A stretch of 64,000 bases of DNA from Flavobacterium sp. KJJ (lineage in GTDB: Bacteria; Bacteroidota; Bacteroidia; Flavobacteriales; Flavobacteriaceae): the NCBI RefSeq assembly GCF_000708595.2, contig NZ_JARP01000001.1, positions 1,364,001 to 1,428,000 on the forward strand, written 5' to 3'. This document shows, piece by piece, positions 1-9,117 of the stretch. The position numbers and the translations under genes are program-made. Within the stretch, counting starts at the first letter, position 1, and each line of letters begins with the position of its first letter. The notes under the pieces were generated by a model. The model worked only from the letters and a program-made list of their open reading frames with translations, did no database searches and was not told the DNA's origin.

Positions 1-374
1 AAGTCCATATCAAGTCCTGCAACTATAACACGAATTCCTTGATTGGCAAGATCATTACAAACCGTAACAATTTCATCATCAAAGAACTGCGCTTCATCAA
101 TTCCGATAACGTCGCATCCTTGGGCTAAAATAGCAATATTTGCTGCGGCTGGAACTGGGGTTGAGCGAATTTCGTTGGCATCGTGCGATACCACCATTTC
201 GTCATGATAGCGGGTATCAATAGCAGGTTTAAAAATTTCGACTCTTTGTTTGGCAAATTGGGCGCGTTTTAATCTGCGGATTAACTCCTCGGTTTTACCC
301 GAAAACATTGATCCACAAATAACTTCAATCCAACCAAATTGTTCTTTGTGATTTACTGTATTTTCGAGAAACAT
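1..374 (-). CDS. tdk: Thymidine kinase, 3' end outside the window
   Basis: Phosphorylates thymidine to dTMP in the pyrimidine salvage pathway (cytosol). Seen: reading leftward from the ATG at 374, 124 residues remain before the window edge. They include the P-loop GSMFSGKT (residues 21-28) and the DEAQFF Walker B-like segment (93-98) of type II thymidine kinases. The lasso and zinc-binding C-terminal part lies beyond position 1, so catalytic completeness cannot be judged. The gene is divergent from the acidic protein at 610, and the 235-bp gap between them should hold both promoters. The family assignment is secure because both motifs and their spacing match. Confidence 0.95.
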   Translation of the reverse strand, partial: MFLENTVNHKEQFGWIEVICGSMFSGKTEELIRRLKRAQFAKQRVEIFKPAIDTRYHDEMVVSHDANEIRSTPVPAAANIAILAQGCDVIGIDEAQFFDDEIVTVCNDLANQGIRVIVAGLDMD

Positions 375-609
375 TTTGTATTTTTCTACCTTTAAAAATG
401 AATAGTTTTTATTACTTTGTACTGGTAATAAATTGACGCAAAATTTTGATGTTTTACGTTTTTTCAAAAGTAGAAAATTTTTATCAAATCGGAGATTCGC
501 AAACGCTTATTAACAGAAATAAAAATTATCTCGTTGATTTTCTCCATTAATAAAGACATTCAAATACAAAATACACTAAAATACCCTATTCACTATAATT
601 TCAACAGTT

Positions 610-1635
610 ATGAAAAAAAAATTGGAAGCCGATTTAATCAGCATTGCACATCGAATTTTAAAGCTTAAAAATAAATCCGATATCAATCAATTGTATCTTG
701 AAACTCAGAAATTATATGAGAAACTGGCGATTTTAAAATTTGTCGATGAAAATTTCGACACGGCAAAACCAACGATCAGCCACAGCGACATTAGTTCTGA
801 AATCGAAACTATTTTCGAAAAACAAGAAAACACTCCGGCAGAAGCTGTGATTGAAACTCCTGTTGCAGTTGAAGAAACTCCAAATGAAATAATCGCCGAA
901 TCAGAAGTGACAGAAGAAAATAAAGCTGAGGAAGCTTCTGAAGAAATCGTTGCCGAAGTTCCAGAAGAAATAATTGCGGAATCCATTGTTGAAACTATTC
1001 CTGAAACTGCCGAAAATGTTCAAGATCCAATTATTAAAAAAATTGAAGAAGCTGTTTTTGAAGCTAAAAAAACAATCGAAGCAAATAGAGATCTTTCTTT
1101 TACGACAGTAAACGAACTAAAACCAATTCCGGATTTTAAACCTGCTTTTGAATTAGAAAAAATTGAAGAGGAAAAAGAAGAGCCAAAAATTGAAACTTCA
1201 ACAAAATCAATTCCAGTTCCAATTTCGTTTGAAGATTTCGGAATCAATTATGCCGATGCACAATTTGTAAAAGTGGATAGTTTTGAAGCAGTTTCTCCCG
1301 TTCCTACTCCATTATTCAATGAATTTACAGAAAAGAAAACTCCTGAAACGGCAGTTTTAGAAACTCATTCTGAACCAAAGACAGTTACTTTAAACGAAAA
1401 ACTGGCAAAAGGTTTTCACGTTGATTTGAATGATAGAATTGCTTTTACTAAAAATCTTTTCGGAAACAGTTCTGAAGATTACAGTCGTGTTTTAAATCAA
1501 TTATTGACTTTTGATACTTTTGGAGAAGCCAAAGATTTTATTGAAAATATGGTAAAACCAGATTATAATAACTGGGAAGGAAAAGATGATTATGCAGAAC
1601 GTTTTCTAGGAATTGTAGAGAAAAAATTCTCTTAA
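610..1635 (+). CDS. Acidic low-complexity protein of unknown function
   Basis: Not recognised as a characterised protein. The 341 residues fall into three parts: an N-terminal basic helical segment (1-50), a long Glu/Val/Ala/Pro-rich acidic linker (about 65-160, continuing weakly to 260), and a compact C-terminal domain (about 262-341) rich in Phe, Asp and Asn that ends in an amphipathic helix. There is no signal peptide or membrane segment, so it is probably cytoplasmic. The layout of two short folded ends joined by a disordered acidic linker suggests a scaffold or adaptor; that is inference. It lies immediately upstream of rsmI in the same direction, separated by a palindromic repeat. Confidence 0.8.
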   Translation: MKKKLEADLISIAHRILKLKNKSDINQLYLETQKLYEKLAILKFVDENFDTAKPTISHSDISSEIETIFEKQENTPAEAVIETPVAVEETPNEIIAESEVTEENKAEEASEEIVAEVPEEIIAESIVETIPETAENVQDPIIKKIEEAVFEAKKTIEANRDLSFTTVNELKPIPDFKPAFELEKIEEEKEEPKIETSTKSIPVPISFEDFGINYADAQFVKVDSFEAVSPVPTPLFNEFTEKKTPETAVLETHSEPKTVTLNEKLAKGFHVDLNDRIAFTKNLFGNSSEDYSRVLNQLLTFDTFGEAKDFIENMVKPDYNNWEGKDDYAERFLGIVEKKFS

Positions 1636-1724
1636 ACACGAATTTCACAGATTTACACTAATTTATTTTGGTGAAATTTTTAGCATTCAAATCATTCGTG
1701 CTAATTCGTGCAATCTGTGTTAAA
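1636..1724. repeat. Iterated-word palindrome A (CACGAATTT/CACAGATTT words)
   Basis: The left arm (1636-1664) strings together CACGAATTT, CACAGATTT and ACACTAATTT. The right arm (about 1693-1724) carries the complements ATTCGTGCT, AATTCGTGC and AATCTGTGTT. The arms could fold imperfectly into a hairpin between the acidic-protein gene and rsmI. A degenerate remnant with the same words lies near 29556-29600. Confidence 0.55.
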
Positions 1725-1736
1725 TATAAAAAAACT

Positions 1737-2453
1737 ATGTCTAAATTATATATCGTTCCAACGCCAATTGGCAATCTTGAAGACATGACTTTTCGTGCGA
1801 TCAGAATTCTAAAAGAAGTCGATTTGATTTTGGCCGAGGATACCCGAACAAGCGGAAAACTTTTAAAGCATTTTGAAATTGGCACGCACATGCACAGCCA
1901 TCACATGCACAACGAACATAAAACGACTGAAAATTTAATTGCCCGTTTGAAAGCCGGCGAAACCATTGCGTTAATTTCTGACGCAGGAACTCCAGCAATT
2001 TCGGATCCAGGTTTTTTATTAACACGCGCTTGCGTCGAAAATAAAATTGAAGTAGAATGTCTGCCTGGTGCAACCGCTTTTGTTCCCGCGTTAGTAAACA
2101 GCGGATTGCCAAATGACAAATTTATTTTTGAAGGTTTTCTGCCTGATAAAAAAGGACGTCAGACTCGATTTTTGGCTTTAGCCGAAGAAACAAGAACGAT
2201 GATTTTATACGTTTCACCACATAAACTCGTTAAGACTTTAGCCGAATTTATTCAATATTTTGGAGAAGACAGACAAGTTTGCGTTTCGAGAGAATTATCA
2301 AAATTACACGAAGAAAATGTCCGTGGCACCGCAAGAGAAGTTTTAACCCATTTTGAAAAAATAGCACCGCGAGGTGAAATCGTGGTTGTCGTTGCTGGAA
2401 AAACAATAGAAAAAGAAGCTAAGAAAAGTAAGTATTCTAAGGATGAGGAATAG
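1737..2453 (+). CDS. rsmI: 16S rRNA 2'-O-ribose C1402 methyltransferase RsmI
   Basis: Methylates the ribose of C1402 in the decoding centre of 16S rRNA, using SAM. Seen: the family opening YIVPTPIGNLEDMTFRA, the EDTRTSGKLL segment, the SDAGTPAISDPG loop and the LPGAT motif of the tetrapyrrole-methylase fold. The start at 1737 (MSKLYIVPTP) fits the conserved N-terminus; the frame is open from 1668, but that extension lies in the palindromic repeat. At 238 residues it is shorter than the roughly 285-residue E. coli protein and lacks the C-terminal helical extension, as I recall for many Bacteroidota homologues. A His-rich stretch (HMHSHHMHNEH) sits where other homologues have an ALHxHNE-like loop. 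Confidence 0.93.
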   Translation: MSKLYIVPTPIGNLEDMTFRAIRILKEVDLILAEDTRTSGKLLKHFEIGTHMHSHHMHNEHKTTENLIARLKAGETIALISDAGTPAISDPGFLLTRACVENKIEVECLPGATAFVPALVNSGLPNDKFIFEGFLPDKKGRQTRFLALAEETRTMILYVSPHKLVKTLAEFIQYFGEDRQVCVSRELSKLHEENVRGTAREVLTHFEKIAPRGEIVVVVAGKTIEKEAKKSKYSKDEE

Positions 2454-2459
2454 TGAATT

Positions 2460-2843
2460 ATGAGTAAAGTATATATATTCCTTTTATTACCGATAATGGC
2501 TTCATGTCAATCGAATCTTGACTCTCAATTTTCTGCAGAAAATGAAAAACTAATTAACGAATGGAAATCTGAAAACAAAAAATTCATTGAAGAAAATAGA
2601 GATAAGTTAAGTGACGCAAAAATGCTCCAATCCTTGGACAGCATAGTTATTGAATATACTATCAATAAAAACAAAACGTTAGCTGTAAAATATATTAAAT
2701 CAAAAAGTGGAGTAAAAAGACTAAATTTTTTGAAGAAAAATTTTAGTAAAGAAGAAGTTGCAAGTCTATTAAAAGAAATTCCAGAATCAATTAAAAAAGA
2801 CACTAATTATATCGCTTTAAAAAATTACAGCAATTCTAAATAA
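2460..2843 (+). CDS. Small predicted lipoprotein, unknown function
   Basis: A 127-residue protein with a short signal sequence ending in the lipobox-like IMASC (Cys at about residue 16), so it is probably anchored in a membrane by lipid. The rest is Lys/Glu-rich and predicted to be mostly helical; no known domain is recognised. It begins 6 bp after rsmI stops and is probably cotranscribed with it. The function is unknown. Confidence 0.75.
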   Translation: MSKVYIFLLLPIMASCQSNLDSQFSAENEKLINEWKSENKKFIEENRDKLSDAKMLQSLDSIVIEYTINKNKTLAVKYIKSKSGVKRLNFLKKNFSKEEVASLLKEIPESIKKDTNYIALKNYSNSK

Positions 2844-2883
2844 TAGTTCAAAACTAATATCAGAAAAATACAAATAAAATATC

Positions 2884-3228
2884 ATGAGCATTCAAGCCTT
2901 TTTAGAAAAAGTAAAACAAACTCCAACACAAATAACATTTCCTGAAACGATTGCAGTAATCGAAGAAAACTACAACTTTACCCCAATTGCTTTTCAAAAC
3001 GGAACACAGCATAATGCTGCTGGCGAAAACTCTGGTTCTTGCAAATTATTTTCTTTTGCAAAACTGCAAAACTTAAGCAAAGAAGAAACTTTAGCTTGTT
3101 TCGGCGCTTTTTATTTCGAAGAAGTTTTAAAAGACCCAAACGGAACCAATCACCAAAACATTAGAAATTTTATCAACTTAGGCTGGGACGGAATTCAGTT
3201 TGAAGGGAATGCTTTAGAATTGAAGTAA
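2884..3228 (+). CDS. HopJ type III effector family protein
   Basis: A compact 114-residue protein with the HopJ-family signature: the FPETIAVIEENYNFTPIAFQNG opening, the NAAGENSGSCKLFSFA centre, and LACFGAFYFEEVL...HQNIRNFI near the end. The family is named after a Pseudomonas effector candidate but is widespread in free-living bacteria without type III secretion, and none is visible here. A housekeeping or stress role is therefore more likely; the molecular function is unknown. It has no signal peptide. Confidence 0.8.
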   Translation: MSIQAFLEKVKQTPTQITFPETIAVIEENYNFTPIAFQNGTQHNAAGENSGSCKLFSFAKLQNLSKEETLACFGAFYFEEVLKDPNGTNHQNIRNFINLGWDGIQFEGNALELK

Positions 3229-3231
3229 TTT

Positions 3232-3347
3232 TATTTAAGATTTTTGATTAACGATTTTTGATTTCAGAATTACAAATCTTTTTAATTACAAATCTGTATT
3301 TCAAATAAAAAATTGTTAATCTTCATTCAAAAATCAAAAATCATTAA
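3232..3347. repeat. Iterated-word palindrome B (GATTTTTGATT words)
   Basis: The left arm from about 3238 repeats GATTTTTGATT and AATTACAAATC. The right arm from about 3284 to 3344 carries AATTACAAATC-like and AATCAAAAATC complements. It fills the gap between the HopJ-like gene and recJ, ending just before the recJ ATG. It could form a long imperfect hairpin in the recJ leader. Confidence 0.55.
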
Positions 3348-3349
3348 AA

Positions 3350-5059
3350 ATGCGTTGGACATTAAAACCAAAACCTTCTGAAGATAAAATCAAACATTTG
3401 GCGCAAGCCTTAAATGTAGAAGATTTTGTAGCAACACTTTTGATTCAGCGTGGCATTGAAACTTTTGACGATGCCAAGAATTTCTTTCGCCCATCGTTAG
3501 AACATCTTCATGATCCGTATTTGATGAAAGATATGGACAAAGCCGTTTCAAGAATCGAATCGGCTATTGAAAATCAGGAAAATATTTTGGTTTTTGGCGA
3601 TTATGATGTTGACGGAACGACTGCGGTTTCTTTAGTTTCATCTTATCTAAAATCACATTATCCAAACATTGCAACTTACATTCCAGATCGTTATGATGAA
3701 GGTTACGGAATTTCTTTTAAAGGAATTGACTTTGCCGATGATAACGGAATTTCATTAATTATTGCTCTCGATTGTGGTATCAAATCAATAGATCATATCG
3801 CCTACGCGAAAGAAAAAAACATCGATTTTATTATTTGCGATCACCACAGACCCGGAAATATTCTTCCGGATGCTGTTGCGATTTTAGATCCTAAAAGAGA
3901 AGACTGCTCCTATCCGTACGACGAATTGTGCGGTTGCGGTGTTGGCTTTAAACTGATTCAGGCTTTGGGTCAAAATCGAAATGAAAGTATTGAAGATCTT
4001 GTTCCGTATCTGGATTTAGTTGCAACGGCGATTGCAGCAGATATTGTTCCGATCACAGGAGAAAACCGTGTTTTGGCTTATTTTGGATTGCAGGTTATTA
4101 ATAGCGAACCAAGACCGGGAATCAAAGCTTTAGTGCATCAGGTAAAGAAGAAAGTTTTGGACATTACCGATGTTGTTTTTATTATTTCCCCGAGAATAAA
4201 TGCTGCAGGAAGAATCAAACATGGAAATCATGCGGTCGAATTATTAACTGAATTTGATTTTGATCAAGCACAGCAATTTGCTTCCGAAATTGAGCAATAC
4301 AATGCAGATCGAAAAGATCTAGATAAAAAAATTACCAAAGAAGCTTTTCAGCAAATTATAGAAAATCAAGAAGAAGAGCGTTTTTCAACTGTTGTTTTTC
4401 AAGAAGACTGGCACAAAGGCGTAATTGGAATTGTCGCTTCAAGATTAATAGAAACGTATTATCGCCCAACTTTGGTTTTCACTAAAAGCGGCGACAAATA
4501 TGCTGCGTCGGCAAGATCTGTAAAAGGTTTTGACGTTTATAATGCTCTAGACGCTTGTGCACATCATTTAGAACAATTTGGAGGGCATATGTACGCTGCG
4601 GGAATGACGTTGAAAGCTGAGAATTATAAAACTTTTAAAGAAGCTTTTGAGAAACAAGTTTCAGCAACCATTTTGCCTGAAATGCGAACACCGGAAATCG
4701 AAATTGATGCAGAGATAAACTTTAGCGATATTACACCAAAACTGATTCGGATTTTAAAACAATTTGAACCTTTTGGTCCGCAAAATATGACACCTGTTTT
4801 TATGACTTCGGATGTAAAAGATACAGGTTATGCCAAAACTTTAGGCGCAGACGAAGAACATTTGAGGCTTTTCGTTAAACAATCCCGAAGCATTGGAACA
4901 GATGGAATTGCAGCAATTGGTTTTGGACTCGGAAAAAAAATAGACATTACCAAAAATCAAAATACTTTTCAGCTTGCCTATTGTATTGCTGAAAATGAGT
5001 GGAACGGAAATGTTTCGACTCAGCTTATGCTAAAAGATATTAGAACAAATGAAAGATAA
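3350..5059 (+). CDS. recJ: Single-stranded-DNA-specific exonuclease RecJ
   Basis: A 5'-3' exonuclease on single-stranded DNA used in recombination and mismatch/base-excision repair. The 569 residues are full length. Seen: motif DYDVDGT (84-90), the metal-binding DHH (164-166) in ICDHHRPG, and the DHHA1 motif GGHMYAAG (411-418). The C-terminal OB-like domain contains FEPFGPQNMTPVF. The start at 3350 is supported by MRWTLKP, usual for this family. It overlaps the MFS gene by 11 bp, implying translational coupling. Confidence 0.97.
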   Translation: MRWTLKPKPSEDKIKHLAQALNVEDFVATLLIQRGIETFDDAKNFFRPSLEHLHDPYLMKDMDKAVSRIESAIENQENILVFGDYDVDGTTAVSLVSSYLKSHYPNIATYIPDRYDEGYGISFKGIDFADDNGISLIIALDCGIKSIDHIAYAKEKNIDFIICDHHRPGNILPDAVAILDPKREDCSYPYDELCGCGVGFKLIQALGQNRNESIEDLVPYLDLVATAIAADIVPITGENRVLAYFGLQVINSEPRPGIKALVHQVKKKVLDITDVVFIISPRINAAGRIKHGNHAVELLTEFDFDQAQQFASEIEQYNADRKDLDKKITKEAFQQIIENQEEERFSTVVFQEDWHKGVIGIVASRLIETYYRPTLVFTKSGDKYAASARSVKGFDVYNALDACAHHLEQFGGHMYAAGMTLKAENYKTFKEAFEKQVSATILPEMRTPEIEIDAEINFSDITPKLIRILKQFEPFGPQNMTPVFMTSDVKDTGYAKTLGADEEHLRLFVKQSRSIGTDGIAAIGFGLGKKIDITKNQNTFQLAYCIAENEWNGNVSTQLMLKDIRTNER

Positions 5060-6329
5060 ATCAAAAAAAGCCGACCCGTATCAGGCATTGCGCTACAGAG
5101 AATTTAATATTTTTTTAATCCTGCGTTTTGCAATGGTTTTTGCGTGGTCCATGCAGTTTATTGTTATTGAATGGGAAGTTTACAGCTTAACGAAAAATCC
5201 GCTTTCTTTGGGCTTTATTGGTTTGGCAGAAATAATACCAGCCATCGGAATGTCTTTATTTGCTGGACACATGGTCGATCAAAGAGAAAAAAGAGGATTG
5301 TTGGTAAAATGTATCCTTGGTTTTTCGGTCGTTAGTTTTGGACTGTTTTTATTAACGTGGCCAAAAATTGTTCACGGGTGGTCTACAGATGCAATCCTAC
5401 TTTCTATTTACTTTTTAGTTTTTATCGGTGGATTGGTTCGTTCTTTTCTTGGTCCAACTATTTTCTCGCTTTTATCTTTGATTGTTCCTAAAAAAGCATA
5501 TCCAAATGCAGCAACCTGGAGCAGTTCGGTGTGGCAGATTGGTTCTGTTTTAGGACCAGCCGTTGCAGGATTTTCGATCAATTGGATTGGGGTTCACTGG
5601 TCAATGTGTTTGGTAGTTGGGTTTTCTGTTTTCTCATTAATCGCATTATCTCAAATTGAGAAAAAACCAATTTTAAATCCAAAAATTGGCGAGCCAATTA
5701 TGGAAAGTCTGAAAGAGGGAATTAAATTTGTTTTCAATAATAAAACCATTTTGGGAGTTCTTTCACTTGATATGGTTGCTGTGCTTTTTGGTGGAGCTGT
5801 AGCTTTACTGCCTGTTTTTGCACAGGATATTTTAAAAGTTGGCCCTGAAGGATTCGGCGTTTTAAGAGCTGCTCCCGCTGTTGGAGCTTTTATCACAATG
5901 TTGGTATCGGCCTACGTTCCTTTATACAAAAAAGCCGGAATGAAACTGTTGGCTGCCATTTTTATTTTCGGATTGTCTATTATATTATTTGGAGTTTCGA
6001 CTATTTTCTGGGTTTCGGTAGTCGCTTTATTCTTAAGTGGACTTGCTGATGGAATTTCAGTTGTTATTCGTCAAACCATTTTACAGCTTAAAACTCCTGA
6101 TCACATGCGTGGCCGCGTGGCAGCAGTAAATTCAATATTTGTTGGGTCATCAAATGAATTAGGCGCATTTGAAAGCGGCTTAACCGCACGTTTAATGGGA
6201 ACTGTTGTTTCGGTAGTTTTTGGAGGAAGTATGACGCTTTTAACCGTTTTAGGTTTCGGAATAAAATCGCCTACATTTAGAAATCTAGATCTTCAAAAAG
6301 ATATGGATGATCATCAGAATATGGAGTAA
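5049..6329 (+). CDS. MFS transporter, enterobactin-exporter-like
   Basis: A 426-residue inner-membrane protein with about 12 hydrophobic segments. The loop between segments 2 and 3 reads GHMVDQREKRG, the typical MFS basic motif, and the family of EntS-like major facilitator proteins (MFS_3) fits the overall pattern. The substrate cannot be inferred, and no siderophore genes are nearby. It starts inside the recJ 3' end (11-bp overlap) and ends before an untranscribed-looking 150-bp gap. Confidence 0.85.
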   Translation: MKDKSKKADPYQALRYREFNIFLILRFAMVFAWSMQFIVIEWEVYSLTKNPLSLGFIGLAEIIPAIGMSLFAGHMVDQREKRGLLVKCILGFSVVSFGLFLLTWPKIVHGWSTDAILLSIYFLVFIGGLVRSFLGPTIFSLLSLIVPKKAYPNAATWSSSVWQIGSVLGPAVAGFSINWIGVHWSMCLVVGFSVFSLIALSQIEKKPILNPKIGEPIMESLKEGIKFVFNNKTILGVLSLDMVAVLFGGAVALLPVFAQDILKVGPEGFGVLRAAPAVGAFITMLVSAYVPLYKKAGMKLLAAIFIFGLSIILFGVSTIFWVSVVALFLSGLADGISVVIRQTILQLKTPDHMRGRVAAVNSIFVGSSNELGAFESGLTARLMGTVVSVVFGGSMTLLTVLGFGIKSPTFRNLDLQKDMDDHQNME

Positions 6330-6473
6330 TTATATTTTACCATATAAGTCCTAAAAGTTCATCTAATTAAAGAACTTTAAATTGTTTCGCCGTATGCCAA
6401 AAAACAAGAATGTTTAATATGAACTTATTTTACTTATATGGTTTGAAAATTTTCTATTTTTTATGAATCTTTT

Positions 6474-6506
6474 ATTTAGAACTAATATAAATAATATTTA
6501 TATTTG
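6474..6506 (+). promoter_or_regulatory. Bacteroidota-type promoter upstream of the Cys-rich protein
   Basis: TATATTTG at 6499-6506 matches the -7 consensus TAnnTTTG, and TTTA at 6474-6477 is a weak -33 box with 21 bp between. Transcription would start near 6512, so translation should begin at the ATG at 6527 rather than the GTG at 6506, which lies in the promoter itself. Confidence 0.6.
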
Positions 6507-6526
6507 TGACAATAAAAAGATTTGCA

Positions 6527-6883
6527 ATGAGAGAAATAGAGCAGATATACCACAACAATTTTGGGATAGCTTTTTACTGGAAAAAAGAAAACGAAACATT
6601 GGTAGACAAAGTACAGCTCGTTTTTAAGGAAACAGGTTTTTATTTCACCATTTCTGAAATGAATCAATTCTGTGATTTAATAGAAGACAGCCTGATCGAA
6701 AATGCATGTTGCGAAGCTTGCGAATTAAAATATTCTTGTCATAAATTTTTATTGAAAACACCCTGCGCGGCAATAGATTTGGCTGTTTCTATGACAGAAT
6801 TAAAATCTATTAAAGATTTGGTTGAAGGGTCTTTGTTCCGAATTGAACTTGACGAATATGTTTATGGAGCTGGCTTGAATTAA
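6527..6883 (+). CDS. Small Cys-rich protein of unknown function
   Basis: A 118-residue protein, not recognised. The start at 6527 is chosen because the only upstream in-frame start (GTG 6506) falls inside a TATATTTG promoter box. A cluster of cysteines (C61, C62, C65, C71, with C49 and C80 flanking) could bind a metal ion; that is inference. There is no signal peptide or membrane segment. It is monocistronic, with its own promoter and a separate promoter after it. Confidence 0.7.
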   Translation: MREIEQIYHNNFGIAFYWKKENETLVDKVQLVFKETGFYFTISEMNQFCDLIEDSLIENACCEACELKYSCHKFLLKTPCAAIDLAVSMTELKSIKDLVEGSLFRIELDEYVYGAGLN

Positions 6884-6931
6884 GAAGCATTCTAAATATT
6901 TTAACAACATTTTTTCATTATTGAAATATAT

Positions 6932-6961
6932 TTTGATTTTCTTCAAAAAAAAGTATATTTA
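6932..6961 (+). promoter_or_regulatory. Promoter of the heptaheme lipoprotein gene
   Basis: TTTG at 6932-6935 and TATATTTA at 6954-6961 are separated by 18 bp, a good match to the Bacteroidota TTTG/TAnnTTTG promoter. The predicted start falls at or very near the ATG at 6967, giving a very short leader. Confidence 0.55.
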
Positions 6962-6966
6962 CAGCA

Positions 6967-8172
6967 ATGAAAAAAACTTGCATTCTTTTTGTCCTTGCTG
7001 TTTTAGCCGTTTTTCTAACAAACTGCACAAATAAATCTGATGAATATATAGACCCGCGCGGTACTGATTACGCAGGTTCTGAAAGCTGTATTCACTGTCA
7101 TCAGACACAACATCAATTGGCTTTAGTGAGTTCTCATTTTAAAGCAACTGCTCCAGCAACCTTAGAAAATGTTTTAGGTGATTTTAATAAAGGAAATCAT
7201 GTTTTCATCTATGACAAAAATACCAAATTGGTCATGGAAGAACGCAACGACAGCCTGTACCAAGTTTTATACAAAAATGGAAAAGAAGTCGAAGCACATC
7301 CTTATGATATTGTCTTTGGAACAAAACATGCACAAACAAGTGCCTTCTGGAAAAACCATTACACATACGAACTTCCTATATCGTATTACAAATCCTTAAA
7401 CAGTTGGGCTACAAGTCCGGGATATCCGGCAGACAAACCAAATTTTACTCGAGAAATAGCTAAAGAATGCTACGGCTGTCACAGCTCAAATATTGCAAGC
7501 AGTTACATAACAACAAGTTCAGACAAAGTAAGTTCGATGACAATGGAAGTCGAGAATTTTATGGACAAAAACACTTTAGTGTACGGTATTGACTGTGAAC
7601 GTTGTCATGGTCCTGGAAAAGAGCACGTTCAAACTCACTTAAAATTTCCTGATCTAAAGAAATCCCAAAATATTGTTGCCTTCAAAAATCTGACCAGACA
7701 GCAAAGAATTGATGCTTGTGCAATATGCCATTCAGGAAACGATAAACTCAGAATGAAATCTCGTTTTCAATTTAAGCCCGGTGATAATATAAATGATTAC
7801 TTCAGAGCAACTCCATCCTCAAATGATAGTCTTCACTTTGATGTTCACGGCAATCAATTGGGTTTATTGGCGCAAAGCAAATGTTTTCAAAAAAGCGAAA
7901 AAATGGATTGCATGACCTGTCATAATCCACACGAGAATGCGCCTACTAAACTAGCGTCTTATTCTAAGATCTGCATGAGTTGTCATCAAGATTTAAAACA
8001 CACTGAAACTACATTAAAAACAATGTCAGGAAGCATGCTGGCAAATAATTGTGTAGAATGCCATATGCCGAAAAAACCATCTAGTGCGATTAAATTTCAG
8101 CTTTCAAACAGCAAGCAATTTTCGAATTACAATCTGAGGACGCACAAAATCGGAATTTATCCGGCTAAATAA
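6967..8172 (+). CDS. Heptaheme c-type cytochrome lipoprotein
   Basis: A 401-residue exported multiheme cytochrome. Seen: a signal sequence with lipobox FLTNC (Cys20), then seven CxxCH heme sites: CIHCH 41-45, CYGCH 168-172, CERCH 210-214, CAICH 251-255, CMTCH 315-319, CMSCH 336-340 and CVECH 362-366. The DCERCHGPGKEH and MTCHNPHE contexts match the cytochrome c554/c-prime (NrfA/HAO-like) heme-packing family. It should sit on the periplasmic face of a membrane and move electrons. The partner and substrate are unknown: no nitrite or hydroxylamine oxidoreductase genes are adjacent, and cytochrome maturation genes lie outside the window. Confidence 0.9.
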   Translation: MKKTCILFVLAVLAVFLTNCTNKSDEYIDPRGTDYAGSESCIHCHQTQHQLALVSSHFKATAPATLENVLGDFNKGNHVFIYDKNTKLVMEERNDSLYQVLYKNGKEVEAHPYDIVFGTKHAQTSAFWKNHYTYELPISYYKSLNSWATSPGYPADKPNFTREIAKECYGCHSSNIASSYITTSSDKVSSMTMEVENFMDKNTLVYGIDCERCHGPGKEHVQTHLKFPDLKKSQNIVAFKNLTRQQRIDACAICHSGNDKLRMKSRFQFKPGDNINDYFRATPSSNDSLHFDVHGNQLGLLAQSKCFQKSEKMDCMTCHNPHENAPTKLASYSKICMSCHQDLKHTETTLKTMSGSMLANNCVECHMPKKPSSAIKFQLSNSKQFSNYNLRTHKIGIYPAK

Positions 8173-8178
8173 AAATAG

Positions 8179-8922
8179 TTATTTTTCGAATTTTTGAAGT
8201 TCAAAAGTTTCACCGTCAAAAACGCCGTAGGTAAAATAACCAATCCAGTCGCCAAGATTTACATATTTAGCATCTTCGCCAACAGGAATGATCATTGGCA
8301 AATGACGATGTCCGAAAATAAAATAATTATAATGTTTGGTTTCGAGTTTTCGTTTGGCGTACAAAACCAGCCATTCGTTTTCTTCGCCTAAAAATTTTAC
8401 ATCTTCGTCACCAGAAATCAATTTGTTTTTAACCGATAAATATTGCGCTAAACTCACGCCAACATCTGGATGAAGCCATCGGAAAAGCCATTTTGAAAAC
8501 GAATTTGTAAATACCTTTTTCATCCTTTTATAACCTTTGTCGCCAGGACCTTTTCCGTCACCGTGGCCAATCAAAAAGGTTTTTCCGTTAAAAGTAAATT
8601 CTTTGTTATCGTGGTAAACCGGAATATTTAATTCGGTTTCAAAATAATCGTTCATCCACAAATCGTGATTTCCAACAAAAAAGTAAATCGGAATACCGCT
8701 GTCGCGAATTTCAGCCAATTTGCCTAAAATACGCACAAATCCTTTTGGCACAACGGTTTTATATTCAAACCAAAAATCAAATAAATCGCCCAATAAAAAA
8801 ATAGCTTCCGCATCTTCTTTAACCTCATCCAACCAAGCGACAAATTTCTTTTCACGAGGCAAACTCAACTCTGGAGTCGGCGCTCCAAAATGCTGATCAG
8901 AAGCAAAATATACTTTTTTCAT
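8179..8922 (-). CDS. lpxH: UDP-2,3-diacylglucosamine diphosphatase LpxH
   Basis: Cleaves UDP-2,3-diacylglucosamine to lipid X in lipid A synthesis at the inner membrane. The 247 residues show the calcineurin-like metal motifs in order: D9-x-H11, GDLFD (45-49), GNHD (84-87), HGDG (120-123) and GHRH (204-207). The start at 8922 (MKKVYFASDQHFG) is chosen because the open frame upstream reads only through an intergenic repeat and gives a repetitive Thr-Ser-His peptide. Convergent with the heptaheme gene (6-bp gap). Confidence 0.93.
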   Translation of the reverse strand: MKKVYFASDQHFGAPTPELSLPREKKFVAWLDEVKEDAEAIFLLGDLFDFWFEYKTVVPKGFVRILGKLAEIRDSGIPIYFFVGNHDLWMNDYFETELNIPVYHDNKEFTFNGKTFLIGHGDGKGPGDKGYKRMKKVFTNSFSKWLFRWLHPDVGVSLAQYLSVKNKLISGDEDVKFLGEENEWLVLYAKRKLETKHYNYFIFGHRHLPMIIPVGEDAKYVNLGDWIGYFTYGVFDGETFELQKFEK

Positions 8923-8929
8923 TGATTTT

Positions 8930-9117
8930 TTTTTGTGAGATGTGAGTTGTGATTTGTGAGATGTCAAATGTGAGTTGTGAGAGGTCAAATGTGAGTCGTG
9001 AGATGTCAAATGTGAGTTGTGAGAGGTCAAATGTGAATTGTTTTACCTTTCACATCTTACTTTTTACTTTTCACATTTTACTTTTCACATCTTACTTTTT
9101 ACTTTTTACTTTTTACT
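8930..9117. repeat. Iterated-word palindrome C (GTGAGATGTCAAAT / TTTTCACATCTTAC words)
   Basis: Positions 8935-9029 repeat GTGAG(A/T)TGT and GAG(A/G)(T/G)GTCAAATGTGA several times. Positions 9036-9117 repeat CTTTTCACAT and TTACTTTTTAC, the approximate complement. It separates lpxH from queD, and its right end touches the queD stop region. It creates a spurious in-frame extension of lpxH. Confidence 0.7.

Noticed and set aside
705..1247. Minus-strand open frames inside the acidic protein gene
   Set aside because: They are low-complexity Ser-rich translations antisense to the Glu-rich repeats of the real gene at 610-1635, with no domain or promoter.
8923..9030. N-terminal extension of lpxH with repeated Thr-Ser-His peptide
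   Set aside because: It is translation of the intergenic palindrome C; the family begins at the Met at 8922.
8930..9117. CRISPR array in the repeat-rich gap
   Set aside because: Units are variable, there are no unique spacers of constant length, and no cas gene is in the window; the arms are complementary instead.
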